A stretch of DNA of 64,000 nt from Actinomycetospora succinea (GTDB lineage: Bacteria > Actinomycetota > Actinomycetes > Mycobacteriales > Pseudonocardiaceae), in assembly GCF_004363095.1 (NCBI RefSeq), contig NZ_SNYO01000011.1, forward strand, positions 1 through 64,000. Reading direction: 5' to 3'. Shown piece by piece: positions 16,039-25,323 of this stretch (the stretch's first letter is position 1; the number at the start of each line of letters is the position of its first letter). Position numbers and translations under genes: made by a program. Under the pieces are notes generated by a model that saw only the letters and a list, made by a program, of their open reading frames with translations, searched no databases and was not told the origin of the DNA.

Positions 16039-16820
16039 TCAGCCACCGGCCATCGTCGCGTGGGTGTCGTAACCCTGGCACCGGGCGTCGGCAGATCCGA
16101 GATACCACCCGTCCGAAGGACGAATCCTCCGGGCACGCGCTGCAGGAACGAATGATCACCGAGCAGCTTCTAGCTACTGGGACTCGGCGATGCTCGCGCA
16201 ACGTCTGCTCCCTCGTCACTTAGTCAGCGATGTCCTCGCCGAATACGCCCGAGAAGTGCTCCTCGAAAACGAGGTTCGATCCAACGCCTGTCAACGTCGA
16301 TCGCCTGGTGCATGTGGCTTGCCGATGAGCGCGCTCTCGCTGGCGCACAGCGAATCGGTCATCCCCGAGCCTAGCCGGCAGGTCGATCTCATCGACAAGC
16401 CTCGACCAGTCGACCTTCTCAGACTCGAAGCTCACGAACACAGGCCGTTCGGCGAACGGAAGTGGCGACTCCCGCCAGCCAGGGTCGGTCGGCACCTTCG
16501 GTATCGATTTCATGTGGCATCGGGGCACTCTGTCCCGCGGGTGGCGCTGAGCTCTACCCATCGCTCGTCAGTAGTCCCCCACACCGACTTAGTCGGATTG
16601 CGGTTAACGACAACCCCCTGGACCGGGTTCTCGGTGATAGCACCCCAGACAAGGGTGAGGAGGCCTGAGCCAACGGCAGACCTGAACCGGTTGGACAGAC
16701 CCTCCATGAAGTCGCAGTTGACCTCGAACGCAACGACCCGGTAACCCTTCCTCAGGTAGTACGCGGTGTCCTCACTAAGATGGCACCCCACGTCGAAACG
16801 AGATCGCGCGCCTGACGCAT
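16039..16820 (-). pseudogene. decayed FkbM-family methyltransferase
   Basis: Pieces of one SAM-dependent methyltransferase appear in order in different frames. A start (MRQARDLV from ATG 16820) runs into FDVGCHLSEDTAYYLRKGYR only after a one-base shift in an A3 run (16796-16798). The frame continues through NPTKSVWGTTDERW and stops near 16510. The next piece has FVSFESEKVDWSRLVDEIDL and RLGDDRFAV and ends with FGEDIAD then TAA at 16220. Past that stop come LREHRR-type residues and, in a third frame, GYDTHA, ending near 16039. The segment between GTTDERW and VSFESEK, which should hold the YLKIDIEG region, is mostly missing. It follows the GT4 gene by 20 bases, so it was the last gene of the minus-strand operon. 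Non-functional. Confidence 0.8.
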
Positions 16821-16840
16821 GCCCCGGACCAGATCAGCGA

Positions 16841-17965
16841 TCATCGATTACCCTCCCCCACTTCCAGCCGCTTACCCCTGAGGGCGATCTCGTACTGGTC
16901 GACGACCCGCTGGGTCATGATTTCCAAGCTGCAATTCTCGACGAAGTACTTCCTCGCCGCTGGACCTAGCGCTGCGAGGTCGCCGGTCGCATAAACGGCC
17001 GCAACCTTTGCAGCGATCTCGCTGGCGGACAGACTCGGGTCGTACAACACTCCCGTCTCGCCATCGATTATCACGTCGCGGCAGCTGCCCACGTCGGGCG
17101 TGACCACAGCCCGTCCGACGCCCATGCCCTCGAGGATGGTGAGAGGAAGCCCCTCGCGCTTACTGGTTAGCAGGACCACATCCGCAGCGGCGATCTCCGA
17201 CGCGACCTTGGTCGACACACCAGGGAAAGACACGTGGTGCTCGGGTCCTGCTGATCGCACGAACTCTTCGACGTCGGCCCGCAGAGGGCCGTCACCGAAC
17301 CACCGAGCCGAGCAGGCAATGCCCAACCGCCGAAGCGCGGCCACGACATCGACGAAGCGGAACGGATCTTTCTCCTCTGACAGCCGGCCGATGCCCACGA
17401 TCCGAAGTTCTGGTTCGCCGACTCCGGAGCGTGCACGCTCACGTTCGCCAGGATCGACGACAGCGTTCGTGACCACACTGATGCGGTCGGGCCGCCGTCC
17501 GAACCCTTCCTCCAGCATCGCGCGCACTTGCGAGCCGCAAGCGATGAGCCGATCTCCACGAAACGACGCCATGCGAGCGACCGGCGTCGGCTCGAAAAGA
17601 CTGTGAACGTGCTCAACGACAGGCACTCCCGAACCCACCAAAGCGAGCCGGGCGAGTATCGACAGCGCACGTTGGTGCACGTGCACCACTTGCCACGAGC
17701 CGTCTCGAACTGCTCGCCTGATCGCGCTGACCCACCGAAGGTTGCCCACCAATCCGCCGCGAGGCTCTAGCTCGAACCGGCGCACGCCATCCGGGACGTC
17801 CCCCCACAGGGCTCCACCGAGTTCGGCCATGACGCCTACCCGATGGCCCCTGCTGTGGAGGTCGACAGCAAGGTTGACGACGACGCGTTCCACACCGCCG
17901 ACCACCAGATCGTCGTTGATCTGCAGCACGCCCGAACGCGGCGCCGAACCGGAAGCTGAGCTCAT
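16841..17965 (-). CDS. GT4-type (GT-B) glycosyltransferase
   Basis: A 374-residue retaining glycosyltransferase of the GT-B fold, probably adding one sugar to the lipid-linked repeat unit on the inner face of the membrane. The N-terminal domain begins VLQINDDLVVGGVERVVVNL (glycine-rich acceptor-side loop) and has VVHVHQRALSILARLAL. The donor domain shows LRIVGIGRLSEEKDPFRFVD, then VVLLTSKREGLPLTILEGMG, whose E-x(7)-E carries the nucleotide-sugar contacts. Donor and linkage cannot be read from sequence. Its start overlaps the Wzy stop by four bases. Confidence 0.88.
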   Translation of the reverse strand: MSSASGSAPRSGVLQINDDLVVGGVERVVVNLAVDLHSRGHRVGVMAELGGALWGDVPDGVRRFELEPRGGLVGNLRWVSAIRRAVRDGSWQVVHVHQRALSILARLALVGSGVPVVEHVHSLFEPTPVARMASFRGDRLIACGSQVRAMLEEGFGRRPDRISVVTNAVVDPGERERARSGVGEPELRIVGIGRLSEEKDPFRFVDVVAALRRLGIACSARWFGDGPLRADVEEFVRSAGPEHHVSFPGVSTKVASEIAAADVVLLTSKREGLPLTILEGMGVGRAVVTPDVGSCRDVIIDGETGVLYDPSLSASEIAAKVAAVYATGDLAALGPAARKYFVENCSLEIMTQRVVDQYEIALRGKRLEVGEGNR

Positions 17966-19209
17966 GAGGCGGTCCCCACGAGCCGTCGAGACGGCCGCAC
18001 GCTGCCCAGGTCCGACACCAACTGGCGCTCAGTCGCGAAGAGGAGCGCCGCCCCAAGCACAAAGAATCCAAAGAAGTTGGTTGACGGCGACTCCGTGAGA
18101 TTCACGAGCACCAACGCCATCGCCACTGCGACACTCCATGCCGAGAGCTGGATGCGATCTCGAACGAAGGCCCGGACGGCCAGGACGATCGCGCCGAGCA
18201 ACGCAATCACCAGCAACACGAGTCCAACCAACCCAAGCTGCAGCATCATGTCGAGATACCCGTCATGCGAGTGGTACATCTTGAATCCTGCTGCACGCCA
18301 CATGCGTTGCGTATCAGGCAAGCCCTCTCTCCACGCAGCATTCCAGCCGAGCCCCAGCAGTGGGCTTCGCTCGATTTGTTCGAGAACCGCCGGCCAGACG
18401 TCCGTCCGACCCGTGAGCGTCGAATCGCGGCCGAGGCCGCTGACGATCTCAGCGAACGAGAAGATTGCCATGTAGACGAGTGTCAAGATCGACGCCAACG
18501 AAAGAGTTCCGATGATGACGCGTGAGAACCCTGTGAACCGACGGACCCACCGAAGAACAACGATGACGAGAGCCGTTCCCAACGCCGCCACTAACACCGT
18601 TTGCGATTGAGCAGCGAGAAGACACGCCACGCTGAGGACCGTGTCCATCACGGTCACCCGCCGAGAGCGAATCTTCCGCAACGCTACGAAGGTCGCCAAC
18701 GCGATCAACGCCATGAATGCCAGCAAGTTTCGATGGACAAACAAGCCTTTGAGCGCCCCGGTCTGATAGTTCTCATCGACCAGACCGACAGACGGAACTA
18801 CGATCGCAGTGAGAATGGACACCAAGAGGACGACCCTGAAAGCGACGGCAACAACTTCAAGAAACTCTTGCTGAGACATCACCCGGCGCACCAAAGTCGT
18901 CGCAGTAATGAGTAGCACGATCGCTGTAGCAGCTGGTAATGTCGAGAAAGGTGCGACCGACCATATTGTGCTCAAGATACAGGTCCCACCGAGAGTGGCC
19001 AGAACGGCTGCCCGGAGACCGGCCTCGTAACGTGGGGCAGACATAAGCGCGAGTAACGAAACGGTCGCTGCGGCGAAGATGATGGCGATGTCCGCCCCCT
19101 CGTAGGGCGCGACACTGGCCAGACACACCATTACGATGATGAGAAGATGAAGAAATCTGCGACTCGGTATCGAGCCTGCCGTATCCTTTGCACTGGCGAG
19201 AGGCTTCAT
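17962..19209 (-). CDS. O-antigen polymerase/ligase-like membrane protein (Wzy)
   Basis: A 415-residue polytopic protein with about 11-12 hydrophobic segments and one large extracytoplasmic loop late in the sequence (RTDVWPAVLEQIERSPLLGL, then KMYHSHDGYLDMMLQLGLVG). The loop plus the H-S-H motif is the Wzy_C/O-antigen ligase pattern. It should join lipid-linked repeat units into a polymer outside the membrane. The start overlaps the flippase stop (ATGA) and its own stop overlaps the GT4 start. Polymerase rather than ligase is inferred from its place among repeat-unit genes. Confidence 0.85.
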   Translation of the reverse strand: MKPLASAKDTAGSIPSRRFLHLLIIVMVCLASVAPYEGADIAIIFAAATVSLLALMSAPRYEAGLRAAVLATLGGTCILSTIWSVAPFSTLPAATAIVLLITATTLVRRVMSQQEFLEVVAVAFRVVLLVSILTAIVVPSVGLVDENYQTGALKGLFVHRNLLAFMALIALATFVALRKIRSRRVTVMDTVLSVACLLAAQSQTVLVAALGTALVIVVLRWVRRFTGFSRVIIGTLSLASILTLVYMAIFSFAEIVSGLGRDSTLTGRTDVWPAVLEQIERSPLLGLGWNAAWREGLPDTQRMWRAAGFKMYHSHDGYLDMMLQLGLVGLVLLVIALLGAIVLAVRAFVRDRIQLSAWSVAVAMALVLVNLTESPSTNFFGFFVLGAALLFATERQLVSDLGSVRPSRRLVGTAS

Positions 19210-20459
19210 GAAGCCAGCCTTGACGACTCACGCGCGAGCGACTGACGGGCCCGAACCGCGAGCGGTATCGAAAAGAACGCCGCCCCGAACGCAAGGCCTG
19301 CAGCACCGCCAGGAGCACCCCAGACGGCCGCGCCCAGCAGCACTGCGGCGAGGCTAATAGGACTTGCGATCAGTTTCCATCGTACCTCGAACCCTAGCAT
19401 TCCTGCAGCCCGGAGGTACGGGCCGAATGACGCTCCGATCAGTGACCCGAGCATCGCGGCGCCGGATATAGGCACCAAAGCCCACGCAGCGGGCCATGAA
19501 TCACCGATCACGCCCGACATGAACTCGACGGGGACAGCCAGGACGAGCGCGGTGAGAACGAGAGTTGCGAGAGCGAGAATCGCGCAGACCTTGATGCCGA
19601 GGGCATACGCAGAGCGCTGCTGCCCATCTCGAACCCGAACCACCATAGCGGGCTGAACAAGCGCGATACTCCCCATGACCAGGACTTGGACCGGGGCGAG
19701 CGGCAACTGCGCAAGACGGACTAAGCCGAAGGCCGCGGGTCCCGCGACGGCCGCGACCACGAGTCCACCACCCATGCTCACCGATTGCGTCAGCGCGAAA
19801 TCGATCGAGCTCTTCGAACCGATGGCTCGGGCGTCTTTCCACCACGCCGTAGCCCCGCGGACGTGCGGCCACGCGTGACTTCGCCACATCGCTGTGAGCG
19901 CGCCGAGACCGGCGAAGAACGCCCATACCACGATGAGGGACAGCAGCGAAACAGCGTCGAAAGCGACGAGAAATGCGCACCCGGCCCACACTCCGCCGGT
20001 CCAGATCGCCGTGCTGATGAGCGCAAGGCTCTCGTCAGCGTTGGCGTAACACAGCCAACGAAGCGCGTCCTGCACCAAGATGGGAATCAGGAGCAGTCCG
20101 AGCGCGGCGAGACCTCTGGGGAGATCGAGGAACACCGACGATGCCATGCCGGCCAAGGCAAGTAGCACCGAACCCGCTACGGCGAGGACCAGGACTGCAC
20201 CGAGAGCCTGCCGGGTGGCCGGGCTGTGTCGGCGCATGTCCGATGTCGAGTGCTGCAGCGTATAACCATCGATGAGGGCGGCCTTGGAGAGGCCAGCGGC
20301 GATCAGGCCGATGAACATGGCCGTAGAAAGAACGCCGAACTGCGGGAGGTCGAGGGTGCGGGCGCCGATCCAGGACAACGAGAGATTGCCGAGACTCGAC
20401 AATCCTGCGTCCGCGATCCCGATCGTCGCTCGGCGGGACCCTCGCCTGCCGATCGTCAT
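19206..20459 (-). CDS. Wzx-type polysaccharide flippase
   Basis: A 417-residue protein with about 12 transmembrane segments and short loops, of the MOP/polysaccharide-exporter superfamily. It begins TIGIADAGLSSLGNLSLSWI and has a central FALTQSVSMGGGLVVAAVAG and a PLAPVQVLVMGSIALVQPAM region typical of Wzx. Role: moving undecaprenyl-linked repeat units across the membrane. ATG 20459 is chosen because it overlaps the stop of the upstream GT2 gene (ATGA); a longer start at 20525 would overlap that gene by 70 bases. Sequence in Wzx proteins is poorly conserved, so topology and context carry the call. Confidence 0.82.
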   Translation of the reverse strand: MTIGRRGSRRATIGIADAGLSSLGNLSLSWIGARTLDLPQFGVLSTAMFIGLIAAGLSKAALIDGYTLQHSTSDMRRHSPATRQALGAVLVLAVAGSVLLALAGMASSVFLDLPRGLAALGLLLIPILVQDALRWLCYANADESLALISTAIWTGGVWAGCAFLVAFDAVSLLSLIVVWAFFAGLGALTAMWRSHAWPHVRGATAWWKDARAIGSKSSIDFALTQSVSMGGGLVVAAVAGPAAFGLVRLAQLPLAPVQVLVMGSIALVQPAMVVRVRDGQQRSAYALGIKVCAILALATLVLTALVLAVPVEFMSGVIGDSWPAAWALVPISGAAMLGSLIGASFGPYLRAAGMLGFEVRWKLIASPISLAAVLLGAAVWGAPGGAAGLAFGAAFFSIPLAVRARQSLARESSRLAS

Positions 20460-21415
20460 CCCCTTCTCACTGCAGCCGACCGCACGCCGTTCAAGAATCG
20501 CCTGACTCGGTCGGGGACCAGCCACGTCGCGAGGAACTGAGTCACGTCGATCGCCCGCGGCTTGCCAGACAGTCCATTACGGGCGATTTTCGCGAAGGCC
20601 CGCAGCGACGGTCGGCGGCGCGCGATACGCGACACCTCGGTCAAGCAGAACGCACTAAAGGCCCGCTCGCCGAGCACCGTTCGACGATCACATGCCCACG
20701 CCAAGGAATCTGGCCAACGTGCGGAATTGCTCAACGAGATACCCTCGGCGACATGGACGACCGCAAGAGTTTCGGGAACGACGACAAATCGCGCTCCGCG
20801 CGCCTCGAGCCTCAACATCCAGTCGAGGTCCTCGTGCTGGCGAAGGCTCGTGTCAAAGGGCGTGTCGATGGCGATGGCTCGGGGCACCATGAGGGTCGGC
20901 GTTGGCAGCCAGCCCTCTCCGGGTGAGCTCCTCAGAAAGAGGTAGTCGGCAACCCGCTCATCGGGACGTATGGGTCGAGTCGGCCAGATCGTCGATGTCC
21001 GCGCCGACCGCCGCTCAACCATGCTACTGACGACGATCGCCTGGTGTTCACCAATGGCGCCGGCTTCAGCAAGCTGACGTTCGAGCTTGTTCGGCAACCA
21101 TTCATCGTCATCGTCGAGCAGGGCGACCCAGTGTCCGCCCGCTTCGCGGATGCCGAGATTCCGCGCAGTCGCGCCCGCGTCGTTCGACCCGCCGCCCGTA
21201 CTCAGGATGTGCACACGGGCGTCCTCGAGCTTCCTGACCTCAGCCACGTCGGCCTCGTCCGTACCGTCGAGAACAACGAGCACCTCGTATGGCGCACTGG
21301 TCTGCCGCAAGGCGCTCTGCACAGCGCGAACCACCAACTGAGGCCGGTTGACCGTCGGGATCACGACGCTGACCTCCGCCGATGGCGGGTGCTCCTGACG
21401 GGTCAGCTCGGCCAT
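20456..21415 (-). CDS. GT2-family (GT-A) glycosyltransferase
   Basis: A 319-residue inverting transferase. VSVVIPTVNRPQLVVRAVQS opens the GT-A fold, then VLVVLDGTDEADV, GATARNLGIREA and VALLDDDDEWL, whose D-x-D-type Asp cluster binds metal and nucleotide-sugar. Later, LRQHEDLDWMLRLEARG holds the catalytic-base-type E-D. No membrane helix; probably peripheral. It overlaps the upstream Wzc-like gene by 13 bases. Donor unknown. Confidence 0.88.
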   Translation of the reverse strand: MAELTRQEHPPSAEVSVVIPTVNRPQLVVRAVQSALRQTSAPYEVLVVLDGTDEADVAEVRKLEDARVHILSTGGGSNDAGATARNLGIREAGGHWVALLDDDDEWLPNKLERQLAEAGAIGEHQAIVVSSMVERRSARTSTIWPTRPIRPDERVADYLFLRSSPGEGWLPTPTLMVPRAIAIDTPFDTSLRQHEDLDWMLRLEARGARFVVVPETLAVVHVAEGISLSNSARWPDSLAWACDRRTVLGERAFSAFCLTEVSRIARRRPSLRAFAKIARNGLSGKPRAIDVTQFLATWLVPDRVRRFLNGVRSAAVRRG

Positions 21416-22905
21416 GTACGCGTGACCTCTGTGTCGTCCTCGGTGGGGTTCGTAGGCCGTCGGTGCGCCGGTACCGCAGCAGAACCGCGGGGTCGCGGCG
21501 AGGGATGGCCAGCGATCACCGCTTCGCGGTGCTGGTCGGGCGGCACCTGGAGCCCAGCCGCCGCTGGGGCGGAGTAGCCGCCGTACTCGCCACCCCCTGA
21601 CTCGGGCGCCATAGTCAAGATCGTTCCCAGAGGTTCGACCGACACAGCACGGAGCGCTCCTGCCGACCGCGCGACCTGCCAGGTCTTCGTCGTCTTGAAG
21701 CGGCAGACGAGGAGCGCCCCGTCGGTCGACGGAGCGATAGCCGCAGCGTCTGTGACAGGAAGGAGCGGGGGCGAGTCGACGACGACGAAGTCGTACCGTG
21801 CGCGCGCTTCATCGAGAAGCTGCCTCATCTGGCGACTCGCCAGGAGCTCGCTCGGGTTGGGGGGCTGCGGACCACTCGGGAGGATGTCGAACGAGCGCTG
21901 CCATGTCTGAACAGCTGCTTCCATCCTCATTCGCCCAGCAAGGACGGAGGTGAGACCCACTGCACTCTCTAACCCGGTCGCGTCGGCGAGATGAGGCCGA
22001 CGGAGGTCCGCGTCGATCGCCAGCACGGAGTGACCGGCGGCCGAGAGCGCTAGAGCAAGATCGATCACCGTCGTGGTCTTGCCTTCACTCTGGACCGAAC
22101 TAGTCACCAGGAGTACTCGCCGCGGTCTGTCGACGTCGACGAACTGAAGGTTGGTTCTCAGCTGCCGAAAACTCTCTGCCCTCGCGCTGAAACGCTGGCC
22201 GCTCTGGTCGAACTGTCCGGCAGCAGCGCGAGCGTCGTACGGGATGTCCCCCAGGTTCGGTGCTTCCGACGCGAGCCTCAGCGCCTCACGCGACGAGACG
22301 GACGTGTCCAACGAGTGCCTCGCGACAGCTGCGCCAAGGCCGATGACGAGCCCTGCGGCGAGCCCGAGAAAAATCGTGATCGGGAGGCCCGGCGAAGACG
22401 GCGAGTCTGGGAGCGGAGCCGGTTGGACGAGCCGGACACTCACCGGAGCAGGACTGCCAGGCCCACCCTGTCTCTCGAGGTCGTACACGGCCTCTGCGGT
22501 CACGATTCCGACCGTGTCCGCGATCCGGGCTGCCTGCGCCGGCGAGGGATCCGTCGCCGAGACGTTGATGATGATCGAGTTGAGAGCAGACGTCGCCGTG
22601 AGCTTCTGTGCGAGCTGCTCCGGTCGGTACGGGAGCCCCAGGCGTTCGATCGTCTCCATAGTGACTCGGGGACTCGTCGCGAGCTCTGTGTATGAGGAGA
22701 CACGCTGCTCGGAGAGCTGAGCAGCCTGGAACGCCTCCTGCGTTCCGCCGGTGGCCTGCGCAGACACGTAGAGGGAGGTCTCGGCGGTGTACTGCACGGG
22801 ACGGACGAAGAACACGGCAACGGCCGCAGCCACGCCCAAGACGACCGCCAGGGTCACGAGGACCCAGCGTTCCTTGATCGCGCGCAGGTAGCTCTGCAGA
22901 GTCAT
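21403..22905 (-). CDS. Wzc/CpsCD-like chain-length determinant with BY-type tyrosine kinase
   Basis: A 500-residue co-polymerase. The Wzz domain lies between two membrane helices (about 14-34 and 174-194), with a periplasmic-side helical region between. The cytoplasmic kinase has Walker A SSVQSEGKTTT (269-279), A' IDADLRRP (297-304) and Walker B VVVDSPP (374-380), the bacterial tyrosine kinase set. The tail has Tyr441 and Tyr444 (GGGEYGGYSAP), possible autophosphorylation sites, then a Pro/Arg-rich end. Both halves are in one chain, as in Gram-negative Wzc, unlike the split CpsC/CpsD of Firmicutes. ATG 22905 has a G6 tract (22911-22916 on the complement) five bases away. It should set polymer length with the Wzy at 17962. 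Confidence 0.92.
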   Translation of the reverse strand: MTLQSYLRAIKERWVLVTLAVVLGVAAAVAVFFVRPVQYTAETSLYVSAQATGGTQEAFQAAQLSEQRVSSYTELATSPRVTMETIERLGLPYRPEQLAQKLTATSALNSIIINVSATDPSPAQAARIADTVGIVTAEAVYDLERQGGPGSPAPVSVRLVQPAPLPDSPSSPGLPITIFLGLAAGLVIGLGAAVARHSLDTSVSSREALRLASEAPNLGDIPYDARAAAGQFDQSGQRFSARAESFRQLRTNLQFVDVDRPRRVLLVTSSVQSEGKTTTVIDLALALSAAGHSVLAIDADLRRPHLADATGLESAVGLTSVLAGRMRMEAAVQTWQRSFDILPSGPQPPNPSELLASRQMRQLLDEARARYDFVVVDSPPLLPVTDAAAIAPSTDGALLVCRFKTTKTWQVARSAGALRAVSVEPLGTILTMAPESGGGEYGGYSAPAAAGLQVPPDQHREAVIAGHPSPRPRGSAAVPAHRRPTNPTEDDTEVTRTWPS

Positions 22906-23003
22906 GGTGGCCCCCCGACCGTGCTACGTCCGTTATCTGGTCGTCACCGCAGGGACGGTACCGCACCCACTCGGGCGACCGACTGGCCGTCACTCGTCGG
23001 TGG

Positions 23004-24485
23004 TCAGTAGGCCCCTCGGCCGCGCATCACGGCGCCGACGGTCTTCAAGAGGATCGAGGCGTCGAGGGCCGGCGACCAGTTCTCGACGTAGCGCAGGTCC
23101 AGCCGGACCGACTCCTCCCAGGTGAGGTCCGAGCGGCCGCTGACCTGCCAGAGGCCGGTGAGCCCGGGCCGGACGAGGAACTTGCGGCGGGCGTCGTCGG
23201 CGTAGGTGGCGACCTCGCGCTCGAGCGGCGGGCGCGGCCCGACCAGCGACATCGAGCCGCCGATGACGTTGAACAGCTGCGGGAGCTCGTCGAGCGAGAG
23301 CCGGCGCAGGAAGCCGCCGATTCGGGTGATGCGCGGGTCGCGCTTCATCTTGAACAGCGGGCCCGAGCCCTCGTTGGTCGCGGCGAGCTGGTCGACCAGC
23401 TTGTCGGCGTTGACGACCATTGAGCGGAACTTGATCATCTGGAAGCGCTGGCCGGCGCGGCCGACGCGCTCCTGGCGGTAGAACACCGGGCCGCCGTCCT
23501 GGCGGATCGCGAACGCGAGGAAGAGGAAGACCGGCGCGAGCAGAACCACCAGCGCGATCGCGGCGGTGCGGTCAATGATGTTCTTGGCGATGCGGGCCGG
23601 GCCGCCCCAGCGGGGCTCGGTGAGGCGCAGCAGCGGGAGGCCGTCGACCGGCGCGACGTGCAGGCGGGGCCCGGTGATCTCCATGAGGCCCGGGTCGACC
23701 ACCAGCTCGACGCCCTCGCCCTCGAGGTCCCACGCGAGGCGGTGCAGGCGCTTCGGGCCCCAGCCCGGCGCCGGCGCGACCGCGACGACCTCGATGCCGA
23801 GCTCGCGGACGTGGCGGGCGACGTCGTCGAGGTCGCCGATCACCGGGACGCCGGCGATCTCGGTGGAGCCGGCGGTGCCGGTGGAGGTGCAGGCGGCGAC
23901 GACGGTCCAGCCGTGGTGCGGGACGCGGCGGGTGCGGGCGACGAGGTCGGCGATCGAAGCCTCGGACCCGACAACGAGCACCGAGGACATGCAGCGGGCG
24001 TCGCGGCGGGCGCGGTGCAGGAGGCGGCGGACCGTGTAGCGGCCGAGCAGCAGTGCCGCGCCGGTGGCGGGGATGACCCCGAAAATCCAGGGTCGGACCG
24101 CGTCGACCTTCAGTGCCATCCCGGCGAGCGCGAGGACGATCGCGGCAACCGCGGTGCCGCGCAGGACCCGGTTGAACTCCTCGGAGCCCTGGCCGAGCAC
24201 TCCGCGGTCCCAGGCACGGAAGACCAGGAGGCCGGTGAGGACGAGCGCGGCGGCGACGAGGTTGAACTGGGCGGAGGGCCCGAGGCCCCAGTCGCCGACC
24301 ATCGTGGCGATGCCGGCGACCAGGGCGATGACCGCGAGGTCGGTCGCGACGACGACCCGCGCGAGGCGCTGCTGCCAACGGCGCGAGCTCGTGCGGACGG
24401 TGACGCTCGGTGACATCGTCTCTAGGCCGCGAGGAGCAGGGAGCGCTACCTCGACCGATTCCATCATGTCGCGTCCACCAGCCAC
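23004..24485 (-). CDS. polyprenyl glycosyl-1-phosphate transferase (initiating enzyme, cluster I)
   Basis: A 493-residue PHPT-type enzyme that transfers a sugar-1-phosphate to undecaprenyl phosphate. The N-terminal half has five hydrophobic segments and a CoA_binding_3-like Rossmann domain (SVLVVGSEASIADLVAR). The catalytic domain has GGPVFYRQERVGRAGQRFQM, IKFRSM, LSLDELPQLFNV with the Asp-Glu dyad, GSMSLVGPRPPLEREV and VRPGLTGLWQVSGRSD, all intact. GTG 24485 has a G6 tract (24494-24499 on the complement) eight bases upstream. It heads the minus-strand operon; the gap to the Wzc-like gene is 98 bases. Sugar specificity (glucose, galactose or another hexose) is not readable. Confidence 0.93.
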   Translation of the reverse strand: MAGGRDMMESVEVALPAPRGLETMSPSVTVRTSSRRWQQRLARVVVATDLAVIALVAGIATMVGDWGLGPSAQFNLVAAALVLTGLLVFRAWDRGVLGQGSEEFNRVLRGTAVAAIVLALAGMALKVDAVRPWIFGVIPATGAALLLGRYTVRRLLHRARRDARCMSSVLVVGSEASIADLVARTRRVPHHGWTVVAACTSTGTAGSTEIAGVPVIGDLDDVARHVRELGIEVVAVAPAPGWGPKRLHRLAWDLEGEGVELVVDPGLMEITGPRLHVAPVDGLPLLRLTEPRWGGPARIAKNIIDRTAAIALVVLLAPVFLFLAFAIRQDGGPVFYRQERVGRAGQRFQMIKFRSMVVNADKLVDQLAATNEGSGPLFKMKRDPRITRIGGFLRRLSLDELPQLFNVIGGSMSLVGPRPPLEREVATYADDARRKFLVRPGLTGLWQVSGRSDLTWEESVRLDLRYVENWSPALDASILLKTVGAVMRGRGAY

Positions 24486-25323
24486 TTCGACGTCCCCCCG
24501 AATGGTGACGGATGGCGTGGAGCCACCCGACCGACTGTCTATGCCGGGGAGGCTCTTCGTTGAACTTCGAACCCGGCGTTCTTGTCCCGCTATCGCCTGA
24601 TCTCTGTTGTGTCGTTACACAGCCCGTGTCCAGTCCCGGTGGCGTGTCTTCGCGACACGCCGTTGCATGTGACGCCCCTTCACCCGTTCAGCCCTGTGTG
24701 GTCTACATCGCATTGCCGCTCGGTAACGCTCGGACGATGACGATCCGACCTACGACGACCTTGGAACTATCCCTCGAACGAGGTACTAGTCCGTGTCGCG
24801 CCGATGGGTGCACGAGGGCGCGAGAACGTCGCGACACGCTCGTCCCTTGGGCCGTAAGGGGCGTTGCCATCTGCACGCTCGGCCCATCGGAAGAAGTCAG
24901 TGAACACCAACCAGCTCTTGCAGAGCGTGACCGGCGCGGCCGACCGAACTCTCGCTCCGGAGGACGGGCACGTCCTCGGAACGCAGACCGTCGAGGCGCT
25001 GCGAGGCCACGCGTGACGGCGAGTTGGGCGCGTACCGCCGTGCAGGGGCTCCGTCTGGTTCGCGCGCAGGTCGATCGACCGAACCATCGGCCCACGGTCC
25101 CGTCCCGTCACTAGCCCGTTCGGACTACGCGCAGGACGGAGTCGTCGGAGCGCCGCGAAAGGTGGCTGAAAGCGCGACGGGTTCTGCTTCCGTCACGGGC
25201 CCTGGCCCGACGGTCGGAGGGAGCGAGCCGATGCGCATCGCCTCGCGGGCCCGTCAGGGCAGCCGTCAGTCAGGGTCCGGGGCCACGGGTGAGATCCCGG
25301 TCAGGCCTGGCGAGGGGGGTACG
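24486..25323. promoter_or_regulatory. long intergenic region upstream of cluster I operon
   Basis: About 840 bases with no gene I can support; frames crossing it have no ribosome binding site and no recognisable protein. It separates the operon start (24485) from the end of the BTAD regulator (25324), so it holds the cluster I promoter. It contains three GCGACACG-type elements (24641-24661, 24791-24800, 24830-24839) and a short palindrome CCTCG-AA-CGAGG (24772-24783). Confidence 0.4.
24641..24661. repeat. inverted repeat GGCGTGTC-N5-GACACGCC with two further half-sites nearby
   Basis: GGCGTGTC (24641-24648), TTCGC, GACACGCC (24654-24661). The ten bases CGCGACACGC at 24651-24660 recur exactly at 24830-24839, and CCGTGTCGCG at 24791-24800 is their complement with one mismatch. 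All lie 155-355 bases upstream of the cluster I operon, which suits an operator array. Confidence 0.4.

Noticed and set aside
16220-16791. Two small minus-strand frames as independent genes
   Set aside because: Together they give consecutive FkbM-family motifs, so they are parts of one decayed gene, not two small genes.
24486-25323. Short open frames in the 840-base gap upstream of cluster I
   Set aside because: Several frames of 60-200 codons overlap in different phases, with no ribosome binding site, no conserved motif and mixed Arg/Ser/Thr content.
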